From Clostridia bacterium (lineage in GTDB: Bacteria; Bacillota; Clostridia; Christensenellales; Aristaeellaceae): a stretch of DNA of 64,000 nt. Below the pieces are notes generated by a model. It was given only the letters and a program-made list of their open reading frames with translations, did not search any database and had not been told where the DNA came from. Shown here piece after piece: positions 8,263 to 16,974 of this stretch (position 1 is its first letter; every line of letters starts with the position of its first letter). Made by a program: the position numbers and the translations under genes. The stretch lies in NCBI GenBank assembly GCA_017521565.1, contig JAFXCE010000124.1, positions 1-64,000 of the forward strand, written 5' to 3'.

Positions 8263-10695
8263 ATGAAATACGGATACTTCGACGATCGTTCGCGGGAGTA
8301 CGTGATTACCCGTCCGGATACGCCGTCCCCGTGGATCAACTATCTGGGCAGCGAGGAGTTCTTCACCCTCATGTCCAATACTAGCGGCGGATATAGCTTC
8401 TATAAGGATGCGCGCATGCTGCGCATTACCCGCTACCGCTACAACAACGTCCCGACCGACGCAGGCGGACAGTATTTCTACATTAAAGATGGCGACACCG
8501 TCTTTACCCCGGGCTGGATGCCGGTGAAGACGCCGCTGGACTATTACGAGTGCCGCCATGGCCTGGGCTATACAAACATCCATGCGGAGAAAAACGGCCT
8601 CGCTGTGACGCAGACGAGCATGGTGCCCCGCGGCGTGAATGCGCTTGTGAGCAAAATCGTGCTGGAGAACCGTACGCATTACCATAAGGAAATCTCGGTC
8701 TTCAGCTTTGTGGAATTCTGCCTGTGGAATGCGCAGGACGACACCACCAATTTCCAGCGCAATTTCTCCACGGGCGAGGTGGAGGTTGAGGGAAGCGCCA
8801 TCTACCACAAGACCGAGTACCGCGAGCGCCGCAATCACTATGCGGTGTACGCCGTCAATGCGCCGCTGGACGGCTTTGATACTGACCGTGACGCTTTCCT
8901 CGGCGCGTATAATGGCTTCGACGCGCCGTCCGCCGTCTTTGAGGACAGGAGCCGCGGCTCCATCGCCAGCGGCTGGGCGCCCATTGGCAGCCACCGCCTG
9001 CATGGCACGCTGGCCCCGGGCGAGCGCGTGTGCTTTGTATACGTGCTGGGCTACTGCGAGAACCCGCAGGAGGAGAAGTTCATCGCGCCCGGCGTTATCA
9101 ACAAGGCGCCTGCGTATGCGCTTATGGAGCAGTTTGACACCGAGAAGAAGTTCGATGCGGCGATGGATACGCTGCGCGCTTACTGGGACGAGCTGCTTTC
9201 CACCTATCAGGTGCGAAGCGGCGAGGAGCGGTTTGACCGCATGGTCAACATCTGGAACCAGTACCAGTGCATGGTCACCTTCAACATGTCCCGCTCCGCT
9301 TCCTATTATGAATCCGGCATCGGCCGCGGCATGGGCTTCCGCGATTCCACACAGGATCTGCTGGGCTTCGTGCATCTGATTCCCGAGCGCGCGCGGGAGC
9401 GTATCCTCGACATCGCAGCGACGCAGTTCCCCGACGGCAGCGCCTATCATCAGTATCAGCCGCTGACCAAGCGCGGTAACTTTGACGTTGGCTCCGGCTT
9501 CAACGACGATCCGCTCTGGCTGATCTTCGGCGTGGCGGCGTACATCAAGGAGACGGGCGACGCGTCCATCCTCTCGGAGATGGTGCCCTTTGACAACGAC
9601 GAGAGCCTCGCACAGCCGCTGATGGAGCACCTGCGCCGCAGCTTCCACTATACGCTCGACCATCTCGGCCCGCACAAGCTGCCGCTCATCGGCCGCGCGG
9701 ACTGGAATGACTGCCTGAACCTCAACTGCTTCTCCGCGACCCCGGGCGAGAGCTTCCAGACGACGGCAAACTTCGAGTCCGGTGTGGCGGAATCGCTCTT
9801 CATCGCCGGCATGTTCTGCGGCGTCTGCCCGGATTATGAGACGCTCTGCCGCCTCTATGGCTGGACGGAGGAAGCTGAAGCTGTTGCCGGTCACTATGCG
9901 GCGATGGAACAGGCGATCCTCGCGCATGGCTGGGATGGAAAGTGGTTCCTGCGCGCGTACGATGCCTTTGGCAAGAAGATCGGTTCTGATGAATGCGAGG
10001 AAGGCAAGATCTATATCGAGCCGCAGGGCTTCATCATCATGGCAGGCGTGGGCGTGAAGGAAGGCTATGCGCAGCTGGCGCTGGACTCTGTGCGCGAGCA
10101 TCTGCTTTCCGAGCACGGCGTGGCCATCCATACCCCGCCGTATACGGTCTATCACCTTGAACTGGGCGAAATCAGCTCCTACCCGCCGGGATACAAAGAG
10201 AACGGCGGCATCTTCTGTCACAACAATCCGTGGATCGTGCTCGCGGAGGCGGAGCTTGGCCACGGCGGCCGCGCGTATGACGTCTACCGCCGTACCTGTC
10301 CGGCGTATATCACCGATCAGAAGCTGCACCATACCGAACCGTACGTCTACAGTCAGATGGTTGCCGGTCCGTATGCGCCGAAGTTTGGTCAGGCGAAGAA
10401 TTCCTGGCTGACCGGCACAGCTGCGTGGACGTTCTATGCGGCCTCTCAGGGTATTCTCGGCGTGAAGCCGGATTATGACGGACTGAAGATCGACCCGTGC
10501 CTGCCGGCGGAGCTTGGAGAATTGACGGTCACGCGCCGATTCCGCGGCAGCGAATATGCGATTCACATTGTGAACAGGGCCGGCGATGAAAAGGGCGCGC
10601 TTGAGATCACCGTGGACGGCAAGGCGATTGACGGCCGCGTGATCCCGGCGGACGAAAAGCCGGGCAAGCATATCGTTGAGGTTGTATTGAACTGA
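8263..10695 (+). CDS. Cellobiose phosphorylase, GH94
   Basis: An 810-residue cytosolic GH94 enzyme that splits cellobiose with phosphate into glucose 1-phosphate and glucose, saving one ATP compared with hydrolysis. It has the N-terminal beta-sandwich ([20 protein letters not shown]), the (alpha/alpha)6 barrel with catalytic Asp483 in [12 protein letters not shown], and the [17 protein letters not shown] phosphate-site segment. Length and the NCF after the catalytic motif fit cellobiose rather than chitobiose phosphorylases. The ATG at 8263 follows AAGGAGG by 10 nt; an ATG 36 nt upstream has none. It is paired divergently with the GH1 enzyme. No cognate sugar importer is adjacent. Confidence 0.92.
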   Translation: MKYGYFDDRSREYVITRPDTPSPWINYLGSEEFFTLMSNTSGGYSFYKDARMLRITRYRYNNVPTDAGGQYFYIKDGDTVFTPGWMPVKTPLDYYECRHGLGYTNIHAEKNGLAVTQTSMVPRGVNALVSKIVLENRTHYHKEISVFSFVEFCLWNAQDDTTNFQRNFSTGEVEVEGSAIYHKTEYRERRNHYAVYAVNAPLDGFDTDRDAFLGAYNGFDAPSAVFEDRSRGSIASGWAPIGSHRLHGTLAPGERVCFVYVLGYCENPQEEKFIAPGVINKAPAYALMEQFDTEKKFDAAMDTLRAYWDELLSTYQVRSGEERFDRMVNIWNQYQCMVTFNMSRSASYYESGIGRGMGFRDSTQDLLGFVHLIPERARERILDIAATQFPDGSAYHQYQPLTKRGNFDVGSGFNDDPLWLIFGVAAYIKETGDASILSEMVPFDNDESLAQPLMEHLRRSFHYTLDHLGPHKLPLIGRADWNDCLNLNCFSATPGESFQTTANFESGVAESLFIAGMFCGVCPDYETLCRLYGWTEEAEAVAGHYAAMEQAILAHGWDGKWFLRAYDAFGKKIGSDECEEGKIYIEPQGFIIMAGVGVKEGYAQLALDSVREHLLSEHGVAIHTPPYTVYHLELGEISSYPPGYKENGGIFCHNNPWIVLAEAELGHGGRAYDVYRRTCPAYITDQKLHHTEPYVYSQMVAGPYAPKFGQAKNSWLTGTAAWTFYAASQGILGVKPDYDGLKIDPCLPAELGELTVTRRFRGSEYAIHIVNRAGDEKGALEITVDGKAIDGRVIPADEKPGKHIVEVVLN

Positions 10696-10830
10696 AAGGA
10701 ACCACCCCTCAGGCGCTGGCGCGCCAGCTCACCTTAAAAGGGGAGACTTTGGCAGCTCGAAGTTGCGTGCATAGCCCTTGCCTCCCCTTAAAAGGGGAGG
10801 GGGACCGCGTGAGCGGTGGAAGGGTGATTG
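10696..10830. repeat. Dispersed inverted-repeat element
   Basis: The segment has complementary-looking ends (CCACCCCTCAGGCGC at the left; a GCGGTGGAAGGGTG end at the right), an internal GGCGCTGGCGCGCCAGC palindrome, and two copies of CTTAAAAGGGGAG near 10734 and 10787. This pattern of ACCACCCCT and GGTGGAAGGGTG ends around a purine-rich core is familiar from intergenic MITE-like repeats in gut Clostridia (recalled, not searched). It has no credible gene. Confidence 0.6.
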
Positions 10831-10883
10831 AAAAACAAATCAAAACACCACCGGAGAACGGGATTTCCCGTTCTCCGGTGGTG
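10831..10883 (-). terminator. Terminator of the flavin reductase gene
   Basis: An 18-bp stem (10846-10863 with 10866-10883) precedes, on the minus strand, the T-rich complement of 10831-10845. Confidence 0.82.
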
Positions 10884-10894
10884 CTTTATGTGGT

Positions 10895-11527
10895 TTATCG
10901 AATGAAATTCGTGCGCTTTTTTTCCTTTTCCATGGCGGGCGGCTCAATGCCATGTTCCTTGGCGATGGCGAAGCTCTTCATCATCCATGCGAGGTTGCGC
11001 GCGAGATGGCGCATGATCTGAAGGCCTTCTTCGTCCTGCAGAACCTCCTGCGGCGTGTTGCCGTGCACCATCGGCCAGTACTGGCTGGTGGCGATGGGCA
11101 TGCCGGAGATGGTGAAGTACTTGTTCAGCTGGTCGATCGCGGCGGTTGTGCCGGCGCGGCGGGCGGAGACAATCGCGGCGGCAGGCTTGCCGCGCATGAT
11201 GCGCGAGCCGCAGTAGAACATGCGGTCCATCAGGCTGGTGATCGCGCCGCCTGCGCTGGCATAGTGCACGGGGGAACCGAAGACAAAGCCGTCGCACCCT
11301 TCGGCGATTTTAAGCGCGCGGTTGACGCTGTCGTCGTCGTGCACACAGCGATTGCATTTCATTTTGAAGCATGCGCCGCAGCCCGTGCATCCGCGGATGG
11401 GCGCGCTGCCTAGCTGAAACAGCTCGGTTTCAATGCCTTCCTCGTGCAGCACCTTTTCGATTTCGGCAAGGGCGGTATACGTGCAGCCGCTCTCGTGCGG
11501 GCTGCCGTTGATAAGCATGACTTTCAT
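10895..11527 (-). CDS. NADPH-dependent FMN reductase / flavodoxin-fold protein
   Basis: A 210-residue protein of the NADPH-dependent FMN reductase family. The N-terminal KVMLINGSPHESGCTYTAL is the FMN phosphate loop, and GSPVHYASAGGAITSLMDR (about residues 86-104) is the second flavin-binding loop. Four Cys in GCTGCGACFKMKCNRC (about residues 45-60) may bind a metal or iron-sulfur centre, as in iron-sulfur flavoproteins, although the spacing is not identical to the archaeal type. It probably reduces quinones, nitro compounds or another acceptor. MKVMLING is preferred as start over MICP, 12 nt upstream, because the latter overlaps the AAGGATG ribosome binding site. Confidence 0.82.
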   Translation of the reverse strand: MKVMLINGSPHESGCTYTALAEIEKVLHEEGIETELFQLGSAPIRGCTGCGACFKMKCNRCVHDDDSVNRALKIAEGCDGFVFGSPVHYASAGGAITSLMDRMFYCGSRIMRGKPAAAIVSARRAGTTAAIDQLNKYFTISGMPIATSQYWPMVHGNTPQEVLQDEEGLQIMRHLARNLAWMMKSFAIAKEHGIEPPAMEKEKKRTNFIR

Positions 11528-11565
11528 AGGGCATATCATCCTTCCGGTGTTATTGCGCTGGCATC

Positions 11566-11595
11566 ATTATACGCGAGCGCAGCGCCTCTGTGCAA
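11566..11595 (-). promoter_or_regulatory. Promoter of the flavin reductase gene
   Basis: Minus strand: TTGCAC (11595-11590), 18 bp, TATAAT (11571-11566). Confidence 0.65.
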
Positions 11596-11646
11596 GCGGA
11601 TGCGCACGCAAGAGATAAAAAAGTTGAGTTATGCCGTGATTATGCC

Positions 11647-11675
11647 TTGAAGCAGACCTGTAAATCCTGTATAAT
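11647..11675 (+). promoter_or_regulatory. Promoter of the nucleotidyltransferase gene
   Basis: TTGAAG (11647-11652), 17 bp, TATAAT (11670-11675). Confidence 0.78.
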
Positions 11676-11716
11676 GATACCGTACAATAGCTCTACTATG
11701 GAGGAGGATGTTCACA

Positions 11717-12625
11717 ATGGGCGCTACTCTTTTGATCATGGCTGCGGGCATGGGCTCGCGTTACGGCGGCAACAAGCAGGTGGACGGTCTCGGCCCGAAC
11801 GGCGAGATCCTGATGGAGTACTCCATCTATGACGCAATCCGCGCTGGTTTCGATCATGTTGTGTTTGTGATCAAGCCGGGCATGCAGGAGCTGATCGCCG
11901 GTATCTGCGGCGACCGCATTGCCAAGAAGGTCAAGGTTGACTATGCCTTCCAGGATTTCTCCAGCGTTCCTTCTTTCTATAAGATTCCGGAAGACCGCGT
12001 GAAGCCGTTTGGCACCGTGCACGCCGTGCTCGTGGCCAAGGACGTTATCAACCAGCCGTTCTGCGTGCTCAACGCTGACGACTACTACGGTGTTTCTGCG
12101 TTCAAGGCTGCGTATGACAAGCTGCAGGTGATGGCGGCTGAAGGCGAGGCCTGCATGGTCGGCTACATGCTCAAGAATACCGTTTCCAAGAACGGCACCG
12201 TTTCCCGCGGCGTGTGCAAGTCCGACGAGAACGGCTACCTCACCGAGGTTGTCGAGACCCTCAAGATCAAGCTGTGCGAGAACGGCGAGATCCGCGACAT
12301 CGACGAAGGCGAGCCGGGCAAGCTGCTTGACGCCGAGGCGCCGTCCAGCATGAACTTCTGGGGCTTCACCCCGTGGTTCTTCACCAAGCTGGAGGAGTAC
12401 TTCAATAACTTCCTCAAGGGCCTTGCTCCGGACGCGATCAAGGCCGAGGCGCTGCTCCCGCGCATGGTCGACGACCTGATGAAGGCGAACGAGCTTAAGG
12501 TCTCCGTCCTGACCACCGATGCGCAGTGGTTCGGCGTGACCTACAAGGAGGACAAGCCGAACGTTCAGGCTTCTCTGAAGGCCCTGCATGATTCCGGCGT
12601 GTATCCGGCTTCTCTCCACGAGTAA
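11717..12625 (+). CDS. Sugar-phosphate-type nucleotidyltransferase
   Basis: A 302-residue protein with the nucleotidyltransferase Rossmann-like fold: LLIMAAGMGSRYGGNKQVD (residues 4-22) is the signature loop that binds the NTP, GTVHAV follows near residue 99, and the metal-binding NADDYYG lies near residue 118. The later part (MNFWGFTPWFF) resembles the sugar-binding half of these enzymes, but no particular sugar can be named. Relatives activate sugars or choline phosphate as nucleotide derivatives. The ATG at 11717 has GGAGGAGG upstream; an ATG at 11708 overlaps that site. It is monocistronic, with its own promoter and terminator. Confidence 0.8.
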   Translation: MGATLLIMAAGMGSRYGGNKQVDGLGPNGEILMEYSIYDAIRAGFDHVVFVIKPGMQELIAGICGDRIAKKVKVDYAFQDFSSVPSFYKIPEDRVKPFGTVHAVLVAKDVINQPFCVLNADDYYGVSAFKAAYDKLQVMAAEGEACMVGYMLKNTVSKNGTVSRGVCKSDENGYLTEVVETLKIKLCENGEIRDIDEGEPGKLLDAEAPSSMNFWGFTPWFFTKLEEYFNNFLKGLAPDAIKAEALLPRMVDDLMKANELKVSVLTTDAQWFGVTYKEDKPNVQASLKALHDSGVYPASLHE

Positions 12626-12634
12626 TAAAAACAC

Positions 12635-12676
12635 ATCCCGTGCGGCGCTCTGGCTGGGCGCTGCATGGGATTTTTT
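12635..12676 (+). terminator. Terminator of the nucleotidyltransferase gene
   Basis: ATCCC/GGGAT, TGC/GCA and GGCGC/GCGC(T) arms form an interrupted stem, followed by six T residues. Confidence 0.75.
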
Positions 12677-12771
12677 CCTCCTGTGGTGTTGCTCCATGGG
12701 GGATTTGGAAACAATCCCGATTCTATTCTTTACAGGGCCTTTGCTTGCAGAAGCGAAGGAGGAAGAGGTCT

Positions 12772-13704
12772 ATGAAACTGAAACCGTCAACATTTAAGGG
12801 CGGCATGCCGGAGCATGCCAAGGTCAGAAAAGCAGCGATGCTCTCGATCGTCTTTAACATTCTGGAAATTGTGGCGGGTCTGGCGATGGTTATACTCGTC
12901 AGCCGGATGCTTCAGGAGAGCGTGGAGGCCAATATTGCGCGCATGACCACGCTGCTGTGTGTGACCATTGTCAGCTGGGGTGCGCTGACGGATATCGGCG
13001 CGTCGATCACCAGCCTGCAGATGGTCAAGAAATCGCAGGAGCTGGAGGAGGCCTACGGACAGCTGGAGGATCTCAATCGTGAGATGCGCGCGCAGCGGCA
13101 TGACTTTATGAACCATCTTCAGGTGGTTTACAGCCTGATTGAGATGAACGAGCCCGGGGAAGCCATGAGCTATATGGATCAGGTCTACGGCGACATGCAG
13201 CGCGTGAGCCGCATGCTGCGAACGAGCTGCCCGGCGGTCAATGCGCTGCTTCAGGCGAAGGTGGTTGAGGCGAGCGAACGCGGGGCGGAGCTCAAGTTGT
13301 CCATCGCTGCAAAATGGGACGATGATCTGATGCCGGCGTGGGAGATCTGCCGTGTGCTGGCCAATCTGATTGATAATGCGCTGGACGCGGCCTGCGCAGC
13401 GGAGCATCCTGAGGGAGAGAAGCCCACAGTAGAGCTGGTGCTGGGCGAGGATCTGCGCAGCTGGTTCTTTTCCGTGCGCAACAATGGCCCGGTGATTGAT
13501 GAAAAGACGCGCCGCAGGATCTTTGAACCCGGTTTCACGACCAAATCGACGGGGCAGGGTATGGGACTCTATATTGTCAGTCAGACGGTGACTGCGCTCG
13601 GCGGACGTATTACGCTGGAGACGCACGATGGGGATACGGTTTTTTCTGGTTTTGTGCCGCGCAGGCGCCTGGAACTGGCGGAAAATACCGATAAATGTGA
13701 ATAA
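12772..13704 (+). CDS. Orphan Spo0B/DpiB-type sensor histidine kinase
   Basis: A 310-residue membrane kinase with two helices near the N-terminus (about residues 20-45 and 58-78), a short coiled coil, then a phosphoacceptor H110 in QRHDFMNHLQV, the H-box form of Spo0B-, CitA/DcuS- and AgrC-like kinases. The GHKL ATPase has NLIDNALDAA (N-box), an FSVRNNGP stretch and GQGMGLYIV (G-box). There is almost no extracellular domain, so sensing may be intramembrane. The ATG at 12772 has AAGGAGG upstream; longer in-frame starts run back into the preceding terminator. No response regulator lies beside it. Confidence 0.85.
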   Translation: MKLKPSTFKGGMPEHAKVRKAAMLSIVFNILEIVAGLAMVILVSRMLQESVEANIARMTTLLCVTIVSWGALTDIGASITSLQMVKKSQELEEAYGQLEDLNREMRAQRHDFMNHLQVVYSLIEMNEPGEAMSYMDQVYGDMQRVSRMLRTSCPAVNALLQAKVVEASERGAELKLSIAAKWDDDLMPAWEICRVLANLIDNALDAACAAEHPEGEKPTVELVLGEDLRSWFFSVRNNGPVIDEKTRRRIFEPGFTTKSTGQGMGLYIVSQTVTALGGRITLETHDGDTVFSGFVPRRRLELAENTDKCE

Positions 13705-13752
13705 AAAACCGAAAAAGGATGACAATTCCATAAACGAACAAGCTAAATGTGG

Positions 13753-13781
13753 TTGACAAATTAATAATTCTGTAATAAAAT
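13753..13781 (+). promoter_or_regulatory. Promoter of the SH3/PG-binding protein gene
   Basis: TTGACA (13753-13758), 17 bp, TAAAAT (13776-13781). The leader of about 105 nt holds a 7-bp stem (GTCTGCC, GGTA, GGCGGAC near 13852-13870) just upstream of the ribosome binding site. It does not match any riboswitch I know. Confidence 0.8.
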
Positions 13782-13893
13782 TGTCTCGTAATGATATCTA
13801 TGGGTGCGTATGTCCGCGCGGAGGAAGCAAAGCGCGGCGCGCGCAATCAAGCCGTCTGCCGGTAGGCGGACACGAAAGAGGGGACAAACCACT

Positions 13894-16800
13894 ATGAGAA
13901 ACAGGATCACCAAGTGTGTGTCGATGATCGCGATCCTGTGCGTCCTGATGGCAGCCCTTGCGGCGCCGGCGCTTGCCGCCAGCTACAGCAAGGTCTATGG
14001 TCAGACGCAGGCGAAGATCCGCGTTCGTGAGAGCGCGTCTTCGAGTGCGGACGTCATCGACAACATCATCAAGGGGGCGTGCGTGTACGTTACGTCCTCT
14101 AAGACCAGCGGAAGCAACACCTTTATTAAGGTGCGCTACCGCAACAGCGATGGCGAGATCAGCAGCGGCTGGCTCTGCCAGAGCGATAGCGACGAGACCT
14201 ATGTCAAGATTCTCAGCGCGACCAAGGCAGATGAGCTCTTTGACGTAGAGGGCGGCGATCTGCCCAGCAAGCGTGTGGGCACCTTCACTGCGGCCCAGCG
14301 CGAGGAAGGCGAGTCCAGCCCGGGTACGGGCTCTGCGACCACCGTTCCGGAGCATAACAACAAGGAAACCATCAAGACCGTGCAGCGCATGCTGGCGGAG
14401 CTTGGCTACTATAACGGCGAAGTCACCGGCAATGTCGGCACCAAGACCGAAACGGCGATCAAGTCCTTCCAGAGCAGGAATGGTCTGGAGGCGGACGGTG
14501 TTGTCGGTCCGGCGACGCTTGCCAAACTCGAATCCGTCTACAACAAGAGGGGCAGTGTCTCTTCTTCCAGCAGCTCTGGTTCTTCTTCCGGGCTGAAGCT
14601 GGGTTCTACCGGCGCTGCTGTGCGCAATCTGCAGAGCGATCTGGAAGCGCTGGGCTACTATTGGGCGGATATCACCGGCAATTTCGGCTCTAAGACGGAG
14701 GCTGCGGTGAAGCTCTTCCAGAGCAAGAACAACCTGACCGCCGATGGCATCGCGGGTCAGAAGACCCTTGAGGCGATTGCAGCGGCGATGAACCGCAAGG
14801 GAAGCAGCACCAGCTCGTCCACTTCCGGCATCATCCAGGAAGGCAGTCAGGGCGATGCGGTTTCTCAGCTGCAGCGCGATCTCAAGCAGCTGGGCTACTA
14901 TTATGCGGATATTACGGGCAATGTCGGTTCCAAGACCGTCACGGCCATCAAGGAATTCCAGGAGAAGAACGGCCTGACGGCGGACGGCGTTGCCGGCCAG
15001 AAGACCCTGCAGGCCATCGCTGCGAAGGTCAGGGCGGCCGGCGGCAGCGTCTCTTCTTCTTCCGGCATTGCCGGATTGAAGCTGGGCTCCACCGGCTCCG
15101 GCGTTTCTTCCCTGCAGAGCAACCTGACGCTGCTGGGCTATTACTACGGGGATATCACCGGCCATTACGGCAGCCTGACGCAGAGCGCGGTGAAGAAGTT
15201 CCAGAAGGCGCGCGGCCTGACGCAGGACGGCGTTGCGGGCGATAAGACCATCGCTGCGATTGAAAGCGCGGTCAAGAATAGCGGCGGTGCTGTGCCGGAT
15301 TCTTCTTCCGGTGTGGGTTCTGCCCTGCGCGAGGGTGATAGCGGCGTGGCGGTTACCGAGCTGCAGCAGATGCTCAACAAGCTTGAGTATTACTACGGCG
15401 AGATCACCGGCCATTACGGCAGTCTGACCAAGAAGGCGGTTCGCTCCTTCCAGGATGACAATGATCTGACGGTCGACGGTATTGCGGGTGTGAACACCAT
15501 CAACCTGCTGCGCTCCAAGACCGGTTCGACAGGCTCCTCCGCCGGCAGTACCGGTGGGGCGACCGTCTCCATGTCCAGCTCCTACGGCCGCATCATCAAG
15601 GACAATGTCTATCTGCGTGCCTCCTACTCCACCAGTTCCGCCTCCAAGGCGAGCCTGGATCAGGGCACGAAGTGCCGTATCACCAAGGTGTATACCGTTG
15701 GCGACTACAAGTGGTACTACATTACCGTTACGGTTGATAAGTATTCCTATAAGGGCTATGTCCGTTCCGACATGATCGAGACGATCAGTGAGAACGAGTA
15801 TGGCTCCGGCGCTTCCGATGGTGACGATCACGATTCCGAGACGCTGGGCATGATCCGCGTGACGGCAGACAACGTTGCGCTGCGCGTCGGCCCGGGCAGG
15901 GATTATGACCGCGCGGATCAGGCTGATACCGGCGATGTGTTCTACTACATCGATACCGAGGACGGTTGGTTCCGCACCAAGAGCGGCTACTGGATCAGCA
16001 AGGATTACGCAAAGGTCATGAGCGGCGACGAGGTTGACGATTATGTTGGCAGCGGTTCCATTGGCTCTTCCGGCTCCGATGCGCTGACCTTTGGCTCTAC
16101 CGGCTCCGATGTCGGCTATGTCCAGAAGGCGCTGAAGAAGCTGGGCTACTACGATGGCAGCATCACCAACCATTACGGCAACCTGACCAAGCAGGCGGTT
16201 ATGGACTTCCAAGGCGACTACGGTCTGTCCCGCGACGGCGTTGTCGGCGCAAAGACCATGGCTGCGATCGTTGCGGCGTACAGCGCCGAAAGCAATGCGG
16301 GCTCTGGCAACACGGGCGTGAACCTGCAGAATACGGTTTACGATCTGCACTGGTATAACTACAAGGCTGTGTATAATGCGGTCGGCATTGCCCGCGGAAA
16401 GACGTTCACGCTGACGGATCTGAAGACGGGCAAGTCCTTCAACGTCTATGTCCAGTCCACCGGCCAGCATGCTGACGTTGAGCCGGCGACGGCCAACGAT
16501 ACCGCCATCATGTGCAGCATCTATGGCGTCTCCAAGGCTTCCGACATCAACTATGTCCGCCGCGCCATGATTGCGACTGTCGGCAACTACCAGTTCGCCT
16601 GCTCGATGTACGGCGAGCCGCACGGCAGCGAAGTGATCGGCGCTGAGAACAACTATGACGGTCAGTTCTGTGTGCACTTCCGTCAGTCCAAGACTTCTGA
16701 TACGAAGGTTGTCCACGAGGAGAACCAGGCTCCGATTGATCAGGCTGTGACCTTTGTTAAGTCCAAGGGTAAGAATGTGGCGACCCACCTTGCCCTGTAA
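13894..16800 (+). CDS. Secreted SH3 / peptidoglycan-binding repeat protein
   Basis: A 968-residue exported protein. After a signal peptide (cleaved near ALAAS, residue 28-30) come an SH3-like domain (about 32-105), five PG_binding_1 repeats (about 155-560, each with LGYY-G-ITG-G--T--AV--FQ---GL--DG-AG--T), separated by Ser/Gly linkers, two more SH3-like domains (about 570-715), a sixth PG_binding_1 repeat (about 730-795) and a C-terminal domain of about 150 residues. That last domain has HADVEP, YVRRAMIATVGNYQFACSMYGEPHG and GQFCVHF motifs, seen behind PG-binding repeats in other Clostridia; its catalytic role, if any, is unknown to me. It probably acts in the cell wall. GAGGGG precedes the ATG at 13894; the reading frame upstream of it has no ribosome binding site. 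Confidence 0.85.
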   Translation: MRNRITKCVSMIAILCVLMAALAAPALAASYSKVYGQTQAKIRVRESASSSADVIDNIIKGACVYVTSSKTSGSNTFIKVRYRNSDGEISSGWLCQSDSDETYVKILSATKADELFDVEGGDLPSKRVGTFTAAQREEGESSPGTGSATTVPEHNNKETIKTVQRMLAELGYYNGEVTGNVGTKTETAIKSFQSRNGLEADGVVGPATLAKLESVYNKRGSVSSSSSSGSSSGLKLGSTGAAVRNLQSDLEALGYYWADITGNFGSKTEAAVKLFQSKNNLTADGIAGQKTLEAIAAAMNRKGSSTSSSTSGIIQEGSQGDAVSQLQRDLKQLGYYYADITGNVGSKTVTAIKEFQEKNGLTADGVAGQKTLQAIAAKVRAAGGSVSSSSGIAGLKLGSTGSGVSSLQSNLTLLGYYYGDITGHYGSLTQSAVKKFQKARGLTQDGVAGDKTIAAIESAVKNSGGAVPDSSSGVGSALREGDSGVAVTELQQMLNKLEYYYGEITGHYGSLTKKAVRSFQDDNDLTVDGIAGVNTINLLRSKTGSTGSSAGSTGGATVSMSSSYGRIIKDNVYLRASYSTSSASKASLDQGTKCRITKVYTVGDYKWYYITVTVDKYSYKGYVRSDMIETISENEYGSGASDGDDHDSETLGMIRVTADNVALRVGPGRDYDRADQADTGDVFYYIDTEDGWFRTKSGYWISKDYAKVMSGDEVDDYVGSGSIGSSGSDALTFGSTGSDVGYVQKALKKLGYYDGSITNHYGNLTKQAVMDFQGDYGLSRDGVVGAKTMAAIVAAYSAESNAGSGNTGVNLQNTVYDLHWYNYKAVYNAVGIARGKTFTLTDLKTGKSFNVYVQSTGQHADVEPATANDTAIMCSIYGVSKASDINYVRRAMIATVGNYQFACSMYGEPHGSEVIGAENNYDGQFCVHFRQSKTSDTKVVHEENQAPIDQAVTFVKSKGKNVATHLAL

Positions 16801-16839
16801 GCGCAAAAAGACATTTTCATCCCCTCTCTTTATGAGAAG

Positions 16840-16868
16840 CGGCGCGAGTAATCGCGCCGTTTCTTTTG
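16840..16868 (+). terminator. Terminator of the SH3/PG-binding protein gene
   Basis: CGGCGCGA, loop GTAA, TCGCGCCG (16840-16859), then TTTCTTTT. Confidence 0.85.
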
Positions 16869-16900
16869 CCTTAAGGCCAATCGGCGTGAAAGATAAGGGG

Positions 16901-16928
16901 TTGATTCCTGCATGGAACGTGATATACT
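16901..16928 (+). promoter_or_regulatory. Promoter of the first DMT permease gene
   Basis: TTGATT (16901-16906), 16 bp, TATACT (16923-16928). It overlaps an upstream in-frame ATG at 16912, which argues that translation starts at 16975. Confidence 0.6.
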
Positions 16929-16974
16929 GTCACAAGAGGAAAGCTCAATACATCAAGGTGATAGGGATAACGAT

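Noticed and set aside
8257-10671. An 804-codon open frame opposite the cellobiose phosphorylase
   Set aside because: It mirrors the GH94 gene, has an Arg/His/Ala-rich composition typical of antisense shadows, and shows no family motif.
10749-11021. A 90-codon plus-strand frame over the repeat
   Set aside because: It spans the dispersed repeat, a terminator and the end of the convergent flavin reductase gene; no coding evidence.
13788-13893. A cyclic-di-GMP or cyclic-di-AMP riboswitch before the SH3/PG-binding gene
   Set aside because: GCAAAGC and GGTAGG fragments are suggestive, but the order and stems of neither GEMM nor ydaO RNAs can be built.
14360-15540. Regularly spaced repeats of about 240 bp, considered as a repeat array
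   Set aside because: They are the coding units of PG_binding_1 domains and diverge at silent positions; not a CRISPR or satellite array.
13798-16806. A 1002-codon open frame on the minus strand, opposite the SH3/PG-binding gene
   Set aside because: It is antisense to a gene with clear domains, has no ribosome binding site or recognisable motif, and follows from the codon bias of the plus-strand repeats.
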